From contig JADNRY010000031.1 of NCBI GenBank assembly GCA_015501585.1, positions 1 through 64,000 of the forward strand: a stretch of 64,000 nucleotides of DNA, in the 5' to 3' direction. Position numbers and translations under genes: made by a program. Positions 32,684 to 45,794 of this stretch are shown here, piece after piece. This stretch comes from Rhodocollybia butyracea. Taxonomy: Eukaryota; Basidiomycota; Agaricomycetes; Agaricales; Omphalotaceae. Within the stretch, counting starts at the first letter, position 1, and each line of letters begins with the position of its first letter. The notes under the pieces are model-generated. The model was not told the DNA's origin. It was given only the letters and a program-made list of their open reading frames with translations, and did no database searches.

Positions 32684-34211
32684 ATTTTTTCGTAGGTTTT
32701 TTTGTCGAAGCCTGTGACTGAGGCCTGCTCAGGTACGTTGGTCCTTGGACAGAGATGGTTGTGGAGGTGTGGACAAGTCCAGACTCGTCAGGGAACATAA
32801 AGCCCGCTGCTAGGTGTAGGACTTTATACTCCAGTCTCCAGCTTCTGAATCTGATATTGGGATACCATATATCACTGATCTGGATCTCCGGAGACTGATG
32901 GACCGAGCCTGGGCTGGAAACACCACTGGCTACTGTATACAACAGAAGAGTGATACCAATCCACTGTGGCCCAAGCGATTAACTCGCCTATTATAGCCTA
33001 TTATTGTTTTTACCCAAGAGTTTTTAAGAGTATCATCCTATTCCATCTCATTCACATTTCACTTGTACACTCGTTCGTTGTAAATTCAGTCGTGTCAGTT
33101 GAGGATTTACGTTCGGCTACTGAATCCAGCTGAATCCCCATATGTACTTAATAGTTTGAAGCGGTTCCCCCGCTGAGTAGGCTGAGCCATATCAAAACGA
33201 CTCCAAGAACAAATTGAATACGTTGTTACCGGAGAGCCTGAAAGAATGAACAGCAGGTCATTGAGGTCTAGGAGGATTGAAGCTCACAGTTCCTACCTAC
33301 CACACTATGCCGGTTATTCCTTCCTTTTGTTGTGAATTAGACGTTTAGTACAGTGGAATATCAGCCTGTTGGCTCCCAGATCTGAAGAATTTGATTCCGA
33401 ACGAACCTTGAGTCTTTGACCAGCCCGCCTACATCACTCGAAGCTTCGGATTACTTTGGCAGTAAGCAGTATGAAGAGACAATATTATTTAAGTAAATTT
33501 CTTTCTGCCCTATACTAGTACCTGGAGGTGTAACGCCTTGTGTAACGCCTTATTTGTTAAGTTCCCAGCTTCGGCGGCATTACTTCTTTGACAGTCCAGG
33601 TTGACTGAAAAGTTTATGGCTTCGCATGTCAGCGCTGCTTACCCGCTAGCCTTGGGGAATAAAATGGTCGAGGACCTATCTTCGTCGGAAGAATTTCTGC
33701 AGTCGCCTGGGCTTGGGACTTTATAAATCGTTTTTGTGTCCAATAACGCTCGGCTGGCATCATTGTGAGTCCCCTTGGCATGTAGTGCCGTTTTTGTTTT
33801 CGTCGTAAGTATTAAAGGCAGGTTTCCAATCCTTACAGGCTATATGTACGCGTGGATTCAGTATAAGTAGAGGCCATGTAAGAAATACTTATGCTCGAGG
33901 AATTCCGCCGGCGCACTCGCTCTCCTAGTAATGCATCAGAAGCCAGTTAGAAGAGGCCTACAGCCAGCAGATAAGGCCGATGTTCTTCGTCATCTTCTTC
34001 TTGCTGTTATATAAGGCTTGACTTGCTCGATCGCTTGGGGAGATTAAGTCCATATTGCGATTGCGTGAGCTGCCACTCAGCCAGTACTGGTGGTTGTCTT
34101 ACAAGTAGAACGGTGGGCGCTAAAGAATTTGATCACGGTACCTTCACGCCCATGTGATACTTTGAATTGATTCCGTGACGCCATTGTTCAACTTCCCTCT
34201 GTCTTTTCTTC
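32684..34211. other. 1.5 kb gene-free interval
   Basis: No convincing coding frame. It includes the promoter of the NIMA-type kinase at its right end and a short direct repeat, TGTAACGCC, at about 33529 and 33541. Confidence 0.4.
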
Positions 34212-37104
34212 ATGGCGTCCTTGTTTCTAGACCAGTACGACTCTCTGGATGTCATTGGAAACGGTGCTTTTGGTATTATCCGGAAAGTTAGAAGAAAAGC
34301 AGATGGAACGGTGCGTAATCACAGCTATTGAATGGCACACCAACAACCTCACCAGTCCAAAGATATTTGCCAGGAAAGAACTCAAGTTTGAGAAGATGCA
34401 AGAGAGGGATCGAAAGCAGATTGTAGCTGAAGTGTGAGCTATATTATATATCCAATTTTTTGCTGGCACTAAGAGACGCTGTTACAGAAACATTCTCAAG
34501 GAGCTACACCATGACCATATAGTCAAATACCATGATCGCTACGTCGACAAAGATGCGGGCATTCTTTATATTCTCATGGAGTACTGTGGAGGCGGTGACT
34601 TGTCAATGGTCATTCAACAGGCTCAAAAACACGGTCGGCCAATACCAGAAGACACGATATGGAACTACTTTATGCAAATCCTTCTCGCTTTACAACATTG
34701 CCATCATCCCAATGGACATGGTCGGAATGCGAGCGGTGGAGCAGGCTCTGCTGGTGGCTTTGAGAGTGATGGACGAGAGCGAAGAAATCAGATTTTGCAT
34801 CGAGATATCAAACCCGACAATGGTCAGCCTATGTCTCTATCTTCCGATTACCCAGTTCAACCTTATTTCTTATAGTCTTTCTCGATGAGAATAACGCTGT
34901 AAAACTTGGAGACTTTGGACTATCGAAGGCTTTACCCCAAACCAACTTCGCAAACACCTACGTTGGCGTACGTCCTCCGTACTTTCACAAGAGCTTACCA
35001 TAATCTGACGTTAATCTTTTGTGTAGACGCCTTATTATATGTCTCCAGAAGTAATGCAGGAAAAGGCGTATGATTCTAAATCCGACATCTGGTCACTAGG
35101 CTGTTTGATCTACGAGCTTTGCTCTCACAAGCCCCCTTTCCATGAGGCCAAGAGCCATTCGGAATTGAACATCCTCGTCCGGTTCGTCATCTACCCTTTT
35201 CCTTTTCCGAATCTGTGTGTAACGTTCACCCTAGCAACGGGCGTGTACCTCCACTACCGAAAGGGTATTCTCAATCATTGGCGGGAGTTATCAAAGCAAT
35301 GTTGAATTTGAACGTAAGTAGTTTCGGTCGCCAGTGGCTTGAATATGTTGCTAATGTAGGTTGAAGCCGGCGATGCGACCTTCCGCCACTCAACTCTTAC
35401 AACACGAACGGCTGGAACTCGTGTTCAAGGTGTCAGAAACGGAAAAAATGTTGGTGCTTTTCATCAATTTTACACTGTCCTGAGTTTATTTTGATTAGGC
35501 TGGCAACTGTCAAAGCCCACAAGAGCACGGTTGTGGCACGCGAGCGAGAGGTTGCAGCTCGGGAAGCTATGCTTGTAGAAAAGGAACAACAAATGGTAGC
35601 ACTAATGGCCCAGAAAGATGCAGAACTTGCATCACTCCATCAAGTAATCTCTCAGAGGCAACACCTGCAATTCTCGCAAGAAGATTTAGAAGTAGCCGTC
35701 CGAGAAGCAATCGCTCGGAGGGAGGAGGAACTTCGCGTATTAGTGGGACAACGGGAGGAAGAAGTTGCTACCGCAATCGCCAAGCGCGAAGAAGAGATTA
35801 TTGCGTCAGTTAACAAACGAGAAGCGGAATTGAATGAAGCATGGGTGACACGAGAAGAGCAGATCCGACAAGAGGTTGACGAGAGAGTCAAATGGATACA
35901 GGAACGTGAGGCTGATCTCGCGGCGGAAGAGAAGCGACTCGACGAGGTCAAGCTGGATCTCGAGGAGAAAGTAGCGAAGTGGGAGGTTAAATCTGTCAAA
36001 GGTATACTCTGGCAGCGTTCCGATCTGACCTTTTTATTAACCTTTCGTACAGGTCGTAGAGACAAGACCCCTTTGGAAGAGGTCAAGAACCTTCTTGAAC
36101 CACTGACGCGACTTAGTCCTATCCCGAGTGAGAACAGAACCCCAACCACTGGCAATCCAACACATACTATAGTTCGATCTCCAAGTCCATTCCCTAGTAT
36201 GGCAACCCCCACTGTTCGATCTATTGGTAGGCACATTGATGACGTACCTGCTTCGGCCATGAAAGGCGTTGTACTCACCGCCACCGGGGAAATTCTTGCG
36301 ACCCCCGCTCCCGGAGACCTTGCGAAACTCTTTGTCGAATCGCCCAAAGTCGGTCTCAATTTCACAAAGATTTTCGACCCCAACGGAAGGGGTGGATCAG
36401 AACCGTTCGTCGATGAAGTAGAAGATAGCGCAGACGAGGCGGAGAGCCCACCACCTAGTCCGAGCTGTCGCAAGGAAAAGACTGGGAGGATACCTACGAC
36501 CAATAGGGATCGAAGTGTTTCGCCCTCAAAGCGCTCGGTAGCTTCATCATCTTCGAGTACCTCAGCATATCCACCGACACGTATACGACGACCATCTATA
36601 CGCTCAAGTGTTTCTAGACCTAATATCCCCGCATCCGTTTCTTCGTCTATCTCTGACCCCAGCGGCCTTTCTGGCTCGTCAACTGGGCTATCACAGTCCA
36701 AACCTCTTCCCCTTCCCCATCCTCATCTTCACAATCACAGTAGCTCTGTTTCCTTACCAACCTCACGCACACCTGCTGGATCCTCCGCGAGAAACATGCA
36801 TCGAACAAATTCTGCTCCTGCTTCAGCCGGCACTAGAGAGTCTGACGTGCCAGATGACGAGAACCTTCCAAGCCCTTTCCTCAAAAGAACAGAACGCTCT
36901 GCGACGCGTTCTGGTAGTATTGGAAAGAGACATAGTAATGGAAATCTTCTCCGTGCGGTGGCCGCTGCAAATGCGACAGTAAGAAGGACGAATGGGTCGA
37001 TAGGTGGAATATCAGAGTTCGGGGTTAACCCAGGTGCTTCACGGCCTTCGATATTAAGCGCTAGAAAGCCAAGCGAGGAGGCGAGAAAGGCGCTTTCGCG
37101 TTGA
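34212..37104 (+). CDS. nimA: NIMA/Nek2-family mitotic serine/threonine kinase
   Basis: Exons begin 34212-34310, 34363-34433, 34488-34822, 34876-34967 and 35027 onward. Kinase motifs: IGNGAFG (Gly loop), ARKEL with the VAIK-type Lys, LMEYCGGGDL, LHRDIKPDN (catalytic loop), LGDFGLSK, TPYYMSPEVM and DIWSLGCLIYEL. A Gly/Ser/Asn-rich insert (about 25 residues) sits between the alphaE helix and HRD. The exon after NLN uses the second AG, giving PAMRPSATQLLQHERLELVF. The C-terminal region is a long coiled coil (about 35520-35980, AREREVAAREAMLVEKEQQ), then a Ser/Pro-rich tail as in fungal NIMA. A 51 nt in-frame intron is likely at 36001. NIMA kinases promote mitotic entry and spindle-pole and septation events; the symbol is given by family. 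Confidence 0.92.
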
Positions 37105-39062
37105 GCTATCAGTGCGAGGACCACAACGATATTTTTGGGATTTTCTTTTTATGTTCACTACAGTTATCATTCATGCACTCATGTATCATTATCCAAGATT
37201 TCATTTCGTGGAACATTGTCTATACCACTAATTCAAGCTCGAGAAAGGGATGATGCCTCATTAGTAATATCATCATAGAAGGACGTTATCAAAGTACGCA
37301 GAAAAGAGAAACAGTACCGGACAACGGATTTTGCAGAGACTTGTAATGTAGATACCTCTCTGCAATTGGAGTCGGTTACCTTTTTTCCTTCCTATAAAAC
37401 TGACGTCTCAAATCGAGTTCCGCGTGTATGTCGGCGGCGGTGGGTAAACAAATTCATGCAGCCTAAGACCAGTCACTAGACCGAGCCAGTAGAAGAATCG
37501 GAAGCAGACAAGATTTTGAAGTGACTCCTCCAACTCTCGAGAGGACCATCTACCAACTTTTATGCAAATGCCTAACGCTCCACTACGTAAGCTGTGATCC
37601 TCCGAAAAGACAGAAGAGATCATAAAGTTCAAGGGTGCACGATAAGAAGTCGCATTAAACTGCGAATAAACTTGGTACCAACTTGTAAGTTACGCTCGAT
37701 GAGGATCGTTATCAAAATGCAGGGAATCGTCATGTAGTTGATTATAATCTCGCCGCTCGGGGAGAAGTTACTGAGGGTCGGCTAATGTTCTGATAGTGAT
37801 TTCAAAGTCGTGTAAAGCGCTTAGCCCAAATTTACCAAAGTTGAAGCATGAGGCTAGTATTCGGAACTGACTGCAACTCCCACTCCCGCTGTAATAAGTA
37901 CAAGAGAATTTGTAATCGTGTTGAATCTCGGCCAGACGAAAGGGACAGAACATACCTCCAAGAGTAACGCAGCGGTTTGGGGAGTGGTTATTAGTTTATT
38001 AGTATACCGGTACCGGTGCGCCGCGGGTCGGAGAATTAAGGAAAAATTGGGGTAGGTGTGGGCACACCGAAGCCTTCCAGTCTAGTTTATTAGATCTATC
38101 GCAAACTTGCCTTCTTCGTAATTCTGTACACAAGTCTTATCGAAACCTGGCTTGCGCAAACACCCTCTAACATGGCGGATATCCCGATGTGGTGGGTGGC
38201 AGCTTGAATCTCAGAATCTCACATACAAGGCGTTGATAGGCGAGTTACTATCCCCGCTAGAAATCAGACTAGGAACAGCAGATGAAAGCGGGTGAGAAAG
38301 AATGGGATTAGAGACCCCAGTTCCCCCAACCGAGCAACAGCCTACAACAGCCAAGACAACAGCGTCACAAAGGCTAGAGGAAAACGAGTCTGATAGCAGC
38401 CGAAGCTGACGCTCGCACCACGGCAGGCTGAAGGGGGCCGATGGTATATAATTCGCTGTACGCGTCATTCCAGGAAAGCCATGAGTAGGCGAGGAGGAAT
38501 ATCAGTTGATTGCATTAATGGGCATGATGCTGCTAGTCCTCTTCCACCCAAGTTCTAGAAACAAGGGTCCAGGGATGCACCGCGGATGAACAGACAGTAA
38601 CAGTCCATGATACGAACAATATTTCAAACCCAGCCTGAAAAAATTACACGCTCTGTGCCCAAAATGGAATAACAAGTTGAATAGCAACACGTTGTTTTCG
38701 CATTGCACGTTGATTGCGGGCCTCTCGTGTTGCACGGGGCTGTTTTGAGGAGGAAATGAAGGTGTATTATTTTTTAAATATTAGACGTCGAGTCATGGCT
38801 TGACATGAGCGATATGAGCGATAATGTGGGACCACGGCTTCAACCGCGTTTAGAATGAACCCTTGAACGCGTAATCCAAAAACCACCGGGTGATCAAAAA
38901 ATGTCAGGATCCAGCAAACAGCATCCTACCACCTGGTTCATGTATCAGTACTTTCCACGGAATATAAAGCAGGGTGGCGAACTTTACCCTGTACTTTGTT
39001 TCTATCCCTTCCCCAACCAACAAGCCTTCTACCTTAAACTGCAACCCCATCCTACGAGAACA
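37105..39062. other. 2 kb gene-free interval
   Basis: Only short frames without family likeness. The right end should hold the promoter of the next gene: a TATA-like aatataaag lies near 38960. Confidence 0.4.
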
Positions 39063-40215
39063 ATGGTCTGCATCGCTATCCCTTGTACTCCTTCTGACTC
39101 GACAGCCGGCCACGTCGGGACTTTGTCATTGCCAACGACACCCGAACCTGACCCTCTCAACTCCGGATGTGCATCGAACGTACGTGTGGCGACTTGCTCG
39201 TGTCGTTACAAAACTGACATAAATCTCGACACATTTATAGGCTACAGGACCGAGGATGTCTGTGCTGTGTCGTCACCAATATTCGGCCCCACCCTCGAGG
39301 CCACCGAAGCTAGTGAGGGCAACAGTACCATTGCCGAAACAGAACTCAGCAGATTCGGGAGCCGACGGCACCGATGAAGAACGTCCGTCATTTGGGCTGG
39401 GTTTACACTTGAGATCGGCAATGTCCGAGGATGATGTCTTGATGCTTTCGCCACTTGGGCAAAAAATTTTGGACTTCCCAAGAGCTCCAGCTCCATCCTG
39501 GACGTCGGACTCCACGACATCGATTGGAGTCTGCAGTCCCGTTGCTGTTCCGAAAGTTTTTGATGAACCACTTCCACAGTCGCCGTTGGCGCTTTTGTTC
39601 GCGCTTCCAGTCCCACCGTCAGAGGAGCTTCCACCTTCGTCACCGTCGAAGTCTCCATTATTGCCACCTCTGTTCGAGTATTCAAGCCTGAGGACATTTC
39701 CGTCAGCAGAGATACCGGTCATTGAATGCAAATCGTCCGTCTTCGAGTCTTCTCCTGAGTCCGAATCCTGGTTCATCCGTGTTCATCCAACAGTATGTTC
39801 TTCTATCCTGCTAAATTTTTCCCATCCACAGAATCTAATATTCAAGGTTGTTATTTCCAGGATGAAAACGACAACCGTGAATATTACATGCAGCGGACGC
39901 GATCCACCGAGCAGAAGCACCTCGACCTGCCGTCGCTGTCCCTGCAGCCCCAGTCTGATCATCCCCAATCCGCGGCCGGATTCCATGTTGTCGAACCTTC
40001 TTCCACCGTTCACAACTTCAAAACTGAATTCAATCGCGATGACCAAGAACCCGGTCTTCGAGAGCCTTGTAGTCCAATAGGCTCTCAAAAATCAGCACCA
40101 CAGACACCACAGACACCATCGTTCTCCAAGAGCACCAAGAGACGATCGGTACCACTTCCAGAATGCTGCAGTCCCACAAAGAGGGTATGTATGCTGAGGA
40201 CTGAGGAGCGCTAGT
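39063..40215 (+). CDS. Ser/Pro-rich protein of unknown function
   Basis: Exon 1 (39063-39180) opens MVCIAIPCTPSDS and ends at a gtacgt donor. Exon 2 (39241 to about 39791) continues in phase with ATGPRMSVLCRHQYSAPPS. A last exon from about 39861 (DENDNREYYMQRTRSTEQ) runs to the TAG at 40213. All junctions keep frame. The product of about 340 residues is low-complexity, with many SP/TP sites and a basic end (STKRRSVPLPECCSPTKRV), so it is probably disordered and phosphorylated. No domain is recognised. Confidence 0.65.
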
Positions 40216-41089
40216 AATCCTCGTCCCTATCTTCTTCGTCTTCTTCCGAACTATGCTTGATCTGTGCTCTCGTGTTCGTTTTTCGTATCGTCTATGTATC
40301 GTCTATGCTATCACTGTTACTTACGCTTACCGATACCCACTTTGTGCTACGTTTTTTCTTTTCGCTCATGAACCTGTAAACGAAATCATATTTGAAATTA
40401 TTTATCATAATCGATCGTTGAAAATTTTTGAAACTTGCCTGGTCAGAGGGATGCGGACGAGATAAAAAATAATACCGAGAACGAACGAGGAGTAGAAGGG
40501 TGGGGGGAAAAGAGTGAGAGATGGATGAGATGAGATAAAAAGGCAAGTCGTGCGCGTGAGAGCTGGTTCAAAACTTTAAGTTTATTAGGGTTACAAAGTT
40601 TTTTCATTGTCCTTGAACAGGCTACGGCGCGTTTTCTTCCGCCGAAAGTCCTCCAATCAGAGTTCAGAGCTTCTCTACTCGCAAAGGTCTCGTGCAATTC
40701 GTCTTCACGGGGAGCAATACGTGCTAGCCTTGACTCTCGCGACGCGTCCTGTGCAGTAAAAGTGGAAAAACGACACCCGAGTCCGTATATCAACTGCAAG
40801 AAAATCCTGGAAAGCTTGGCCCTGTATGAGTGTTGAAGAAATAATGAGTAGAATGATCACAGGGTGAATGTATTTACAATGCGTCAGCGTACAGCGATTT
40901 GGGTCTTGGGTTTGCATCCAGTGAGGATAAACTCGAGCGATTCACTAGCGATTTCGCTGGGAGAGGACTAAGTACTAAGTACTTAGTAGATACAAGGTGT
41001 GACGTCACGGTCATGTCAAAACGCGGTATCACGTGCGACTTGTCAACATACTCAACTTGGCACTCGTCACCCACAAATCTACGCGTCAT
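40216..41089. other. Intergenic region
   Basis: 3' flank of the Ser/Pro-rich gene and promoter of the next gene. A palindrome-like AGTACTAAGTACTTAGTA lies near 40970. No gene was seen. Confidence 0.4.
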
Positions 41090-42310
41090 ATGGCTGCCGC
41101 CATGGACCAGGAAAAGCGCTTATTCGCTGCTCAATCCAGACAGGCACTGTTCGACTCCTTGAACTTGGGTATCGTTCGAAGTGTGACAGAACTCAACTCC
41201 CACGAACTAGACCTGGAAGATAACGTTTCCGATGTTGAAGAGGTCGCTCGAGATCCAGCTGTCGTTGCGGGAGATGTTTCCTCACAAGTGGTGTGTACTC
41301 CACGCTATCCGCAATATCGTTATAACTTATCTTCACTTTATGACAGAAATATCTCAAGAAACTAAAGTTCCAATACTTGGAGCAAAACGCCAAACACAAA
41401 TATATCCAATCGATTGTCAGCGACATTGACGACGCGCCAATAGTCACTGAGGACGATAATAACCAACTAGAACAACGAAACAGTCAACAGAAGGAAAACT
41501 TGAAAGACGCGAAAGCAAAGTTGACAGATATTCAGACAGATATCCGGAGGTTAGCTCCGACGGTGGAGGAAGGTGAGTAGCTCACTAGTAACTAGTCATC
41601 TTTATGGTTAATCAAAATCACAGACTACATCCATGTAAAGGAAGCGACAGCGACAGCAGCTGACCTGGCCCAAAAAATCATTGACGCACGATTAGCATTA
41701 TCACGGCTAAGGCAGACTCACCCTCATCCCCGAGTAACTATCCAAACGGCCGACAAGAAGCTCCAAGACCAGGTCGATGAAATGCAGGCGCTCACCGATG
41801 AAAAAGAAGTCCTCGAGCAGAAGGTTGAGGACGTCAAAGCGAGCTTCGAGTCGGAATCGCTCAAACTGACAGCTTTGAAATCACAGAGAAATGAGTTAGA
41901 GAAGAGTGTAAAGACATCAGAGAGTGTATTTGACGATGATAGACGATTTGTTCCTCTATACGACTGGTTCGTGCACTCGCTGTGTTTTTCGCTGTTCGAT
42001 TGCTCGAACTCATTCCTCCAGGCTTACCGGGGCGCATATGCTTCATCGGTCAATGCAGGGTCTAGAGGATATACAATTTTCTTCCGAAAACGAACTTCGG
42101 CTAACATACCGTGTGGACGCGCATGGACGTAGTCCCCCAATATCAATCACGCTGCTCTTTATTCCCAATTCCAGACAACTAGCTGCGGTCACTGTTACGG
42201 GTTTAGAAGATCGAGAGATAGATCTTCAGGATATTATCGAAGCCCATCTGCAGATGAACAACGTCCGTGGCGTTCTTACTGCAATCCTGGCGCAAGCGAG
42301 GGATATATGA
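41090..42310 (+). CDS. Coiled-coil kinetochore protein, Sos7-like
   Basis: MAAAMDQEKRLFAAQ starts at 41090; an in-frame ATG at 41033 is less likely because the preceding residues are unlike the rest. Four exons join in frame: after SSQV to KYLKKLKFQYLEQNAKHKYI, after TVEE, and PLYDW|LTGAHML. A central coiled coil runs through LQDQVDEMQALTDEKEVLEQ. The C-terminal part (ELRLTYRV, ISITLLFIP, AAVTVTGL) looks like a small RWD-type fold, which outer-kinetochore proteins often have. LKFQYLEQ...K followed by a coiled coil resembles fission-yeast Sos7, the partner of Spc7/KNL1. The assignment rests on pattern only. Confidence 0.6.
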
Positions 42311-44134
42311 GAATGATTTTCGAAGTATTATATGTACTGATTTATATTGTTTGGCTAATGAGAACTGTTGTATAAGATAGAATGAAGTATAGTGATCATC
42401 GTACGTAACTTCGTTGCTGCTTCATGGGCCCCATTGAACCGTTGACAAAGCAAAGCCCGAAAATGCAAGAGAAATTAGCATAATTCTACGTTGTGTAAGA
42501 ATAACCCCGACAAGTTCCTTAACATGTCCACCCTCGCTATCTGTTCCATCGTCCTCAATGAATGCACCGCAGCGAACATCCGATAATTAATCGTCCCCTC
42601 GAGGTCTATAACGCGTGGTATCCCTTTCTTTGACCATCTCTTTTCTCTCCTATCCCCAGTTTCGACTCGGTATTCGCCGCAAGGGCATGACATACCAGTC
42701 TTCCGGTTGTATACATCTTTGGAGATACAATGTTTCAGCTCTCAGATCTCGACAGAGCCTTGGGGGGCCACTTCAGTGACTCGATTGATATAACTTCTCC
42801 TGTTCTTCTGCCATCCAAGGTGCAGGCGATCTCGTTTGCTTTATCCTGTTGACCAGCCTCCCAGTGCTCCATCCTAAGCTAAATCAATCTTTTCTCAGTG
42901 GCGCATGTTTTGCTACTCAGTTCGTGAGTACCTTGTTCTAAATACCTATTGCTTCGCTGCTTCGAAAGCTCCATCTGCTATCATACCAACCGCAGTCGCC
43001 CCGAGTACTACTGTATCCTTCCAAAAGATGGTAACGTTGTAAAAACTTTCACGCTCTCCATGTGCGAAGCCTTCGAAAGTCACCTGCGTGTAATTAAACG
43101 ATACAATTATAATAGCTACAACACTATGAAACCAAGGTTTTGATAAATACATGAACTATCCGATAGTACAGCACAGTCTATATAGGGGTATATAAAGGGT
43201 TTGGGGGGTCGTTATACTCAGCTCCCACTGGGTATCCATTAAGTATGCATCAATCGAGTCCGATATCGGCTCAGTTCCTGCTAGAGTCTACTCCTGTGAT
43301 CACGCAAACATGATACTGCGTCGTTTCGCGTTAACCATGATAAACCCTGGAGGCACGAATGATGCGCGCTCAGGTTTCCTAGTAGCATGCGTCATTGTTT
43401 TCCAAGCCTGCACAAATCGGCGCTCAATACGTCTAGCGTATGAAACTCGGCTGGACTGGCTGGCCGTGGAATATCTGGAGGATTCAACTCATTTAGTATG
43501 CGGTGTATATAGAGAGAGGGAGCAGGAGGGGAGGGTTTAGGGGTTTAAGTAACTGATACTAACGTGGAAGTTCCACTTCGGACGGAGTATGGAGAGGGGG
43601 AACGTTGCATTGTGCAGATTATTGTAGTAAGCAAGTGGTGTGATAAAAGAGTGTCTGGTTTATTGGTAGATCGCAAGGAGCGGAGTTCGTCAAAGAAAGA
43701 GTATTAAAAGTAAAGCTGTATTAAGGGCAAGAGCAGTGAGTGCGCCTGGGTAATGTCAGGGGTATGTAGAAGTTTCAAGTATAGGTGACGCAGCGATGAG
43801 TGGGGATTCTGCAAAAGAGCTCAATACCAGCTGCTTTTATACTGGAAAAACCATAATAAGATGCCAATGGCATTGTTTCATTGGCCATTGTTCTTTGTGG
43901 CTGTCGTTGATATGGCAGAACGTTGACTACAAGAAGTAATCAATGGCTCAGTTGAGTTGATCTCTATTTGTGTTTCCGAGCCGGGACATCCGGCCCGATA
44001 TTCATATATGTTTGCATTGTCTTTTTGTTCGAGCCTGTTCCTGTAAGGCACTCACGCTCATTCTCAAGAGACCATTAGCGCAATTAGCCTATTGAAAAAC
44101 TATTATATCAATAATTAACCGCCATTCTTCTAAC
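42311..44134. other. 1.8 kb interval without a clear gene
   Basis: One short minus-strand frame (43152-42946) begins MYLSKPWFHSVVAIIIVSFN, a possible signal or membrane segment, but no continuing exons could be established. Otherwise nothing was recognised. Confidence 0.35.
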
Positions 44135-44217
44135 GCCCGCCTAGCTCAATCGGATAGAGCGTCAGACTCTTATTTGGGCGGATCTGAAGGCTGCGAGTTC
44201 GACCCTCGCGGTGGGCT
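44135..44217 (+). tRNA. tRNA-Lys (CTT) with a short intron
   Basis: Acceptor arms GCCCGCC and GGTGGGC pair with one G-T. The D arm TAGCTCAATCGGATAGAGC and the T arm TGCGAGTTCGACCCTCGCG are standard. Anticodon stem TCAGA pairs with TCTGA; the loop CTCTTA is interrupted by about 9 intron bases, giving CTT. A T6 run follows at about 44236. Confidence 0.92.
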
Positions 44218-45794
44218 ATGGGAATGCGTCAGCAATTTTTTATCATCACCGACTGTACTTTGCTTTCACCGGAACACTTCTGCAGCCTTTTTTTATGTAA
44301 ATATTCCTCTTGTTTTGCCAGGAATCATCTTTCAAGATTATATTACGCCTCTCCTACCAAACTAATAGATTCAAAGGCTTTTCATTCTGCGGCAGACCGT
44401 TTTAACTTGGAGATTCATAAAGACAAAAACAGCGCCTTCTCGGAACCGACCTTGCATGGCAGAGGTGAAGCAGTGAAGGTGGCATGCATTGAGCGCTCAA
44501 GGTACGTTGATTATCATGATCATACCTGTATTTCACCGCCAACTCTGTGGTGGCGCGGGGCCTGGCTGTCCCTCAACGAGTATGAGACCGCGATAGACTT
44601 TGTGGACCTGTGGTGCTCTGAGTTAAGATATACGCACATGCGGCAGCTTTGCGGAAATCCATCAAGGATCAAACTCATGAGGTTCGTGAGCATTGGGTAT
44701 TGCTATTCTTTTTGAGTACAGCAGTTCATTGGTTATCAATTATCAGGGCATAGTGGTTCGGCGCCAGCTGCACATGCGCTGAATGAACAGAGGGTCAGCT
44801 CGGCCAATAAATCCAAGTACACAAGGCTCGCTTCTCTATATTCCCAGAAGTACCGACCAAAAGTACCGAGTAAGGAGGTTGATTCTTTATTTTGAGTTTA
44901 TCAAGGACGATGATATCTCGAAAAAGCGAGAGCAGGCAAGCTCTTCTTTCAATAGTTCACATGGCTCCAACAGATGAGTCGGAACTGGTCATCGCACAAT
45001 TTAAGAATTGGACAAGGCGGAAGGGAATCAAGCTATCCATATCATTATCTAGGGATACAAGCACCCAAAAACCTAGAACCTCGGCAAAAGGCAGTACTAA
45101 GGTGTAACGTGCAACAGATTGAAGAATTGAAGTTACGGTAGGTTGCAGTGACAAACAGTGTCGGCGGAAGAGTATTTGGGTGCTGTATGTACAGCGCGTT
45201 ATCATATGATGAGAAATGCATCAGGATAGGGAGTTACGAGTATGAAAGTTGACGCCGACAACGGTGGAACAAGCGCCCTGCACCGCTTAAGTATCTTGCC
45301 ATCGCAGCCTCTCGCTTGCTTCCATTTTCGTCTGTCGTCGAAGTGGAAGCAAGCGTTGTCATTGTCGCTGACGCAGAGTAAGTTGAGGGAAGTCTGACTG
45401 GACGTACTACTGCATTTGGACTGGGCAAATGGAACGATGTCGAACTTCCTTCAAGATCCGTTCTCCAAACACTGACGATGCAAAAAAGTTGACCACCATA
45501 AACCGCTCAACCGACCCACAAGCTTCCTGCCTCTGTCATGAACACAAATCCTTTTTTTTTTTATCTGTGGCGAATTTGGAAACATTTTCGAGCTTGCTTT
45601 CGAGGTTATTATTTGCAATAGGCAACACTTTGTAACTGGATGGAGAGAAGATTCGTGGAACGGACAAAGGTGGTGGCCGTGGTAGTAAAGATTGAGATCG
45701 TCCGAATTCGATCCACGGATCGCCGCCGTCGGCCAGCTGGCCCGAAATCCTCAGGAGTTGATTAGGGGCTGTTTCTCAATATCTTTCAAAAGTC
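44218..45794. other. Interval upstream of the BTB-type array
   Basis: No convincing gene. From about 45280 the sequence resembles 51390-51770 upstream of copy 3, so the repeat unit of the array includes at least 500 bp of 5' flank. Confidence 0.45.

Noticed and set aside
33529..33552. TGTAACGCC direct repeat as an LTR end
   Set aside because: Resembles the tip of the solo LTR at 31786 for only a few bases and has no second end.
35652..36701. 349-residue open frame on the minus strand
   Set aside because: Lies entirely antisense to the well-supported NIMA kinase coiled coil and tail; Ser/Arg-rich composition is what the opposite strand of a Glu/Arg/Ser-rich coding region gives.
42946..43152. 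Minus-strand frame with a hydrophobic start resembling a signal peptide
   Set aside because: No continuing exon, no codon pattern or family; too short to call.
44174..44715. Overlapping plus-strand frames next to tRNA-Lys
   Set aside because: The first frame starts inside the tRNA; the second lacks plausible splice sites or domain likeness.
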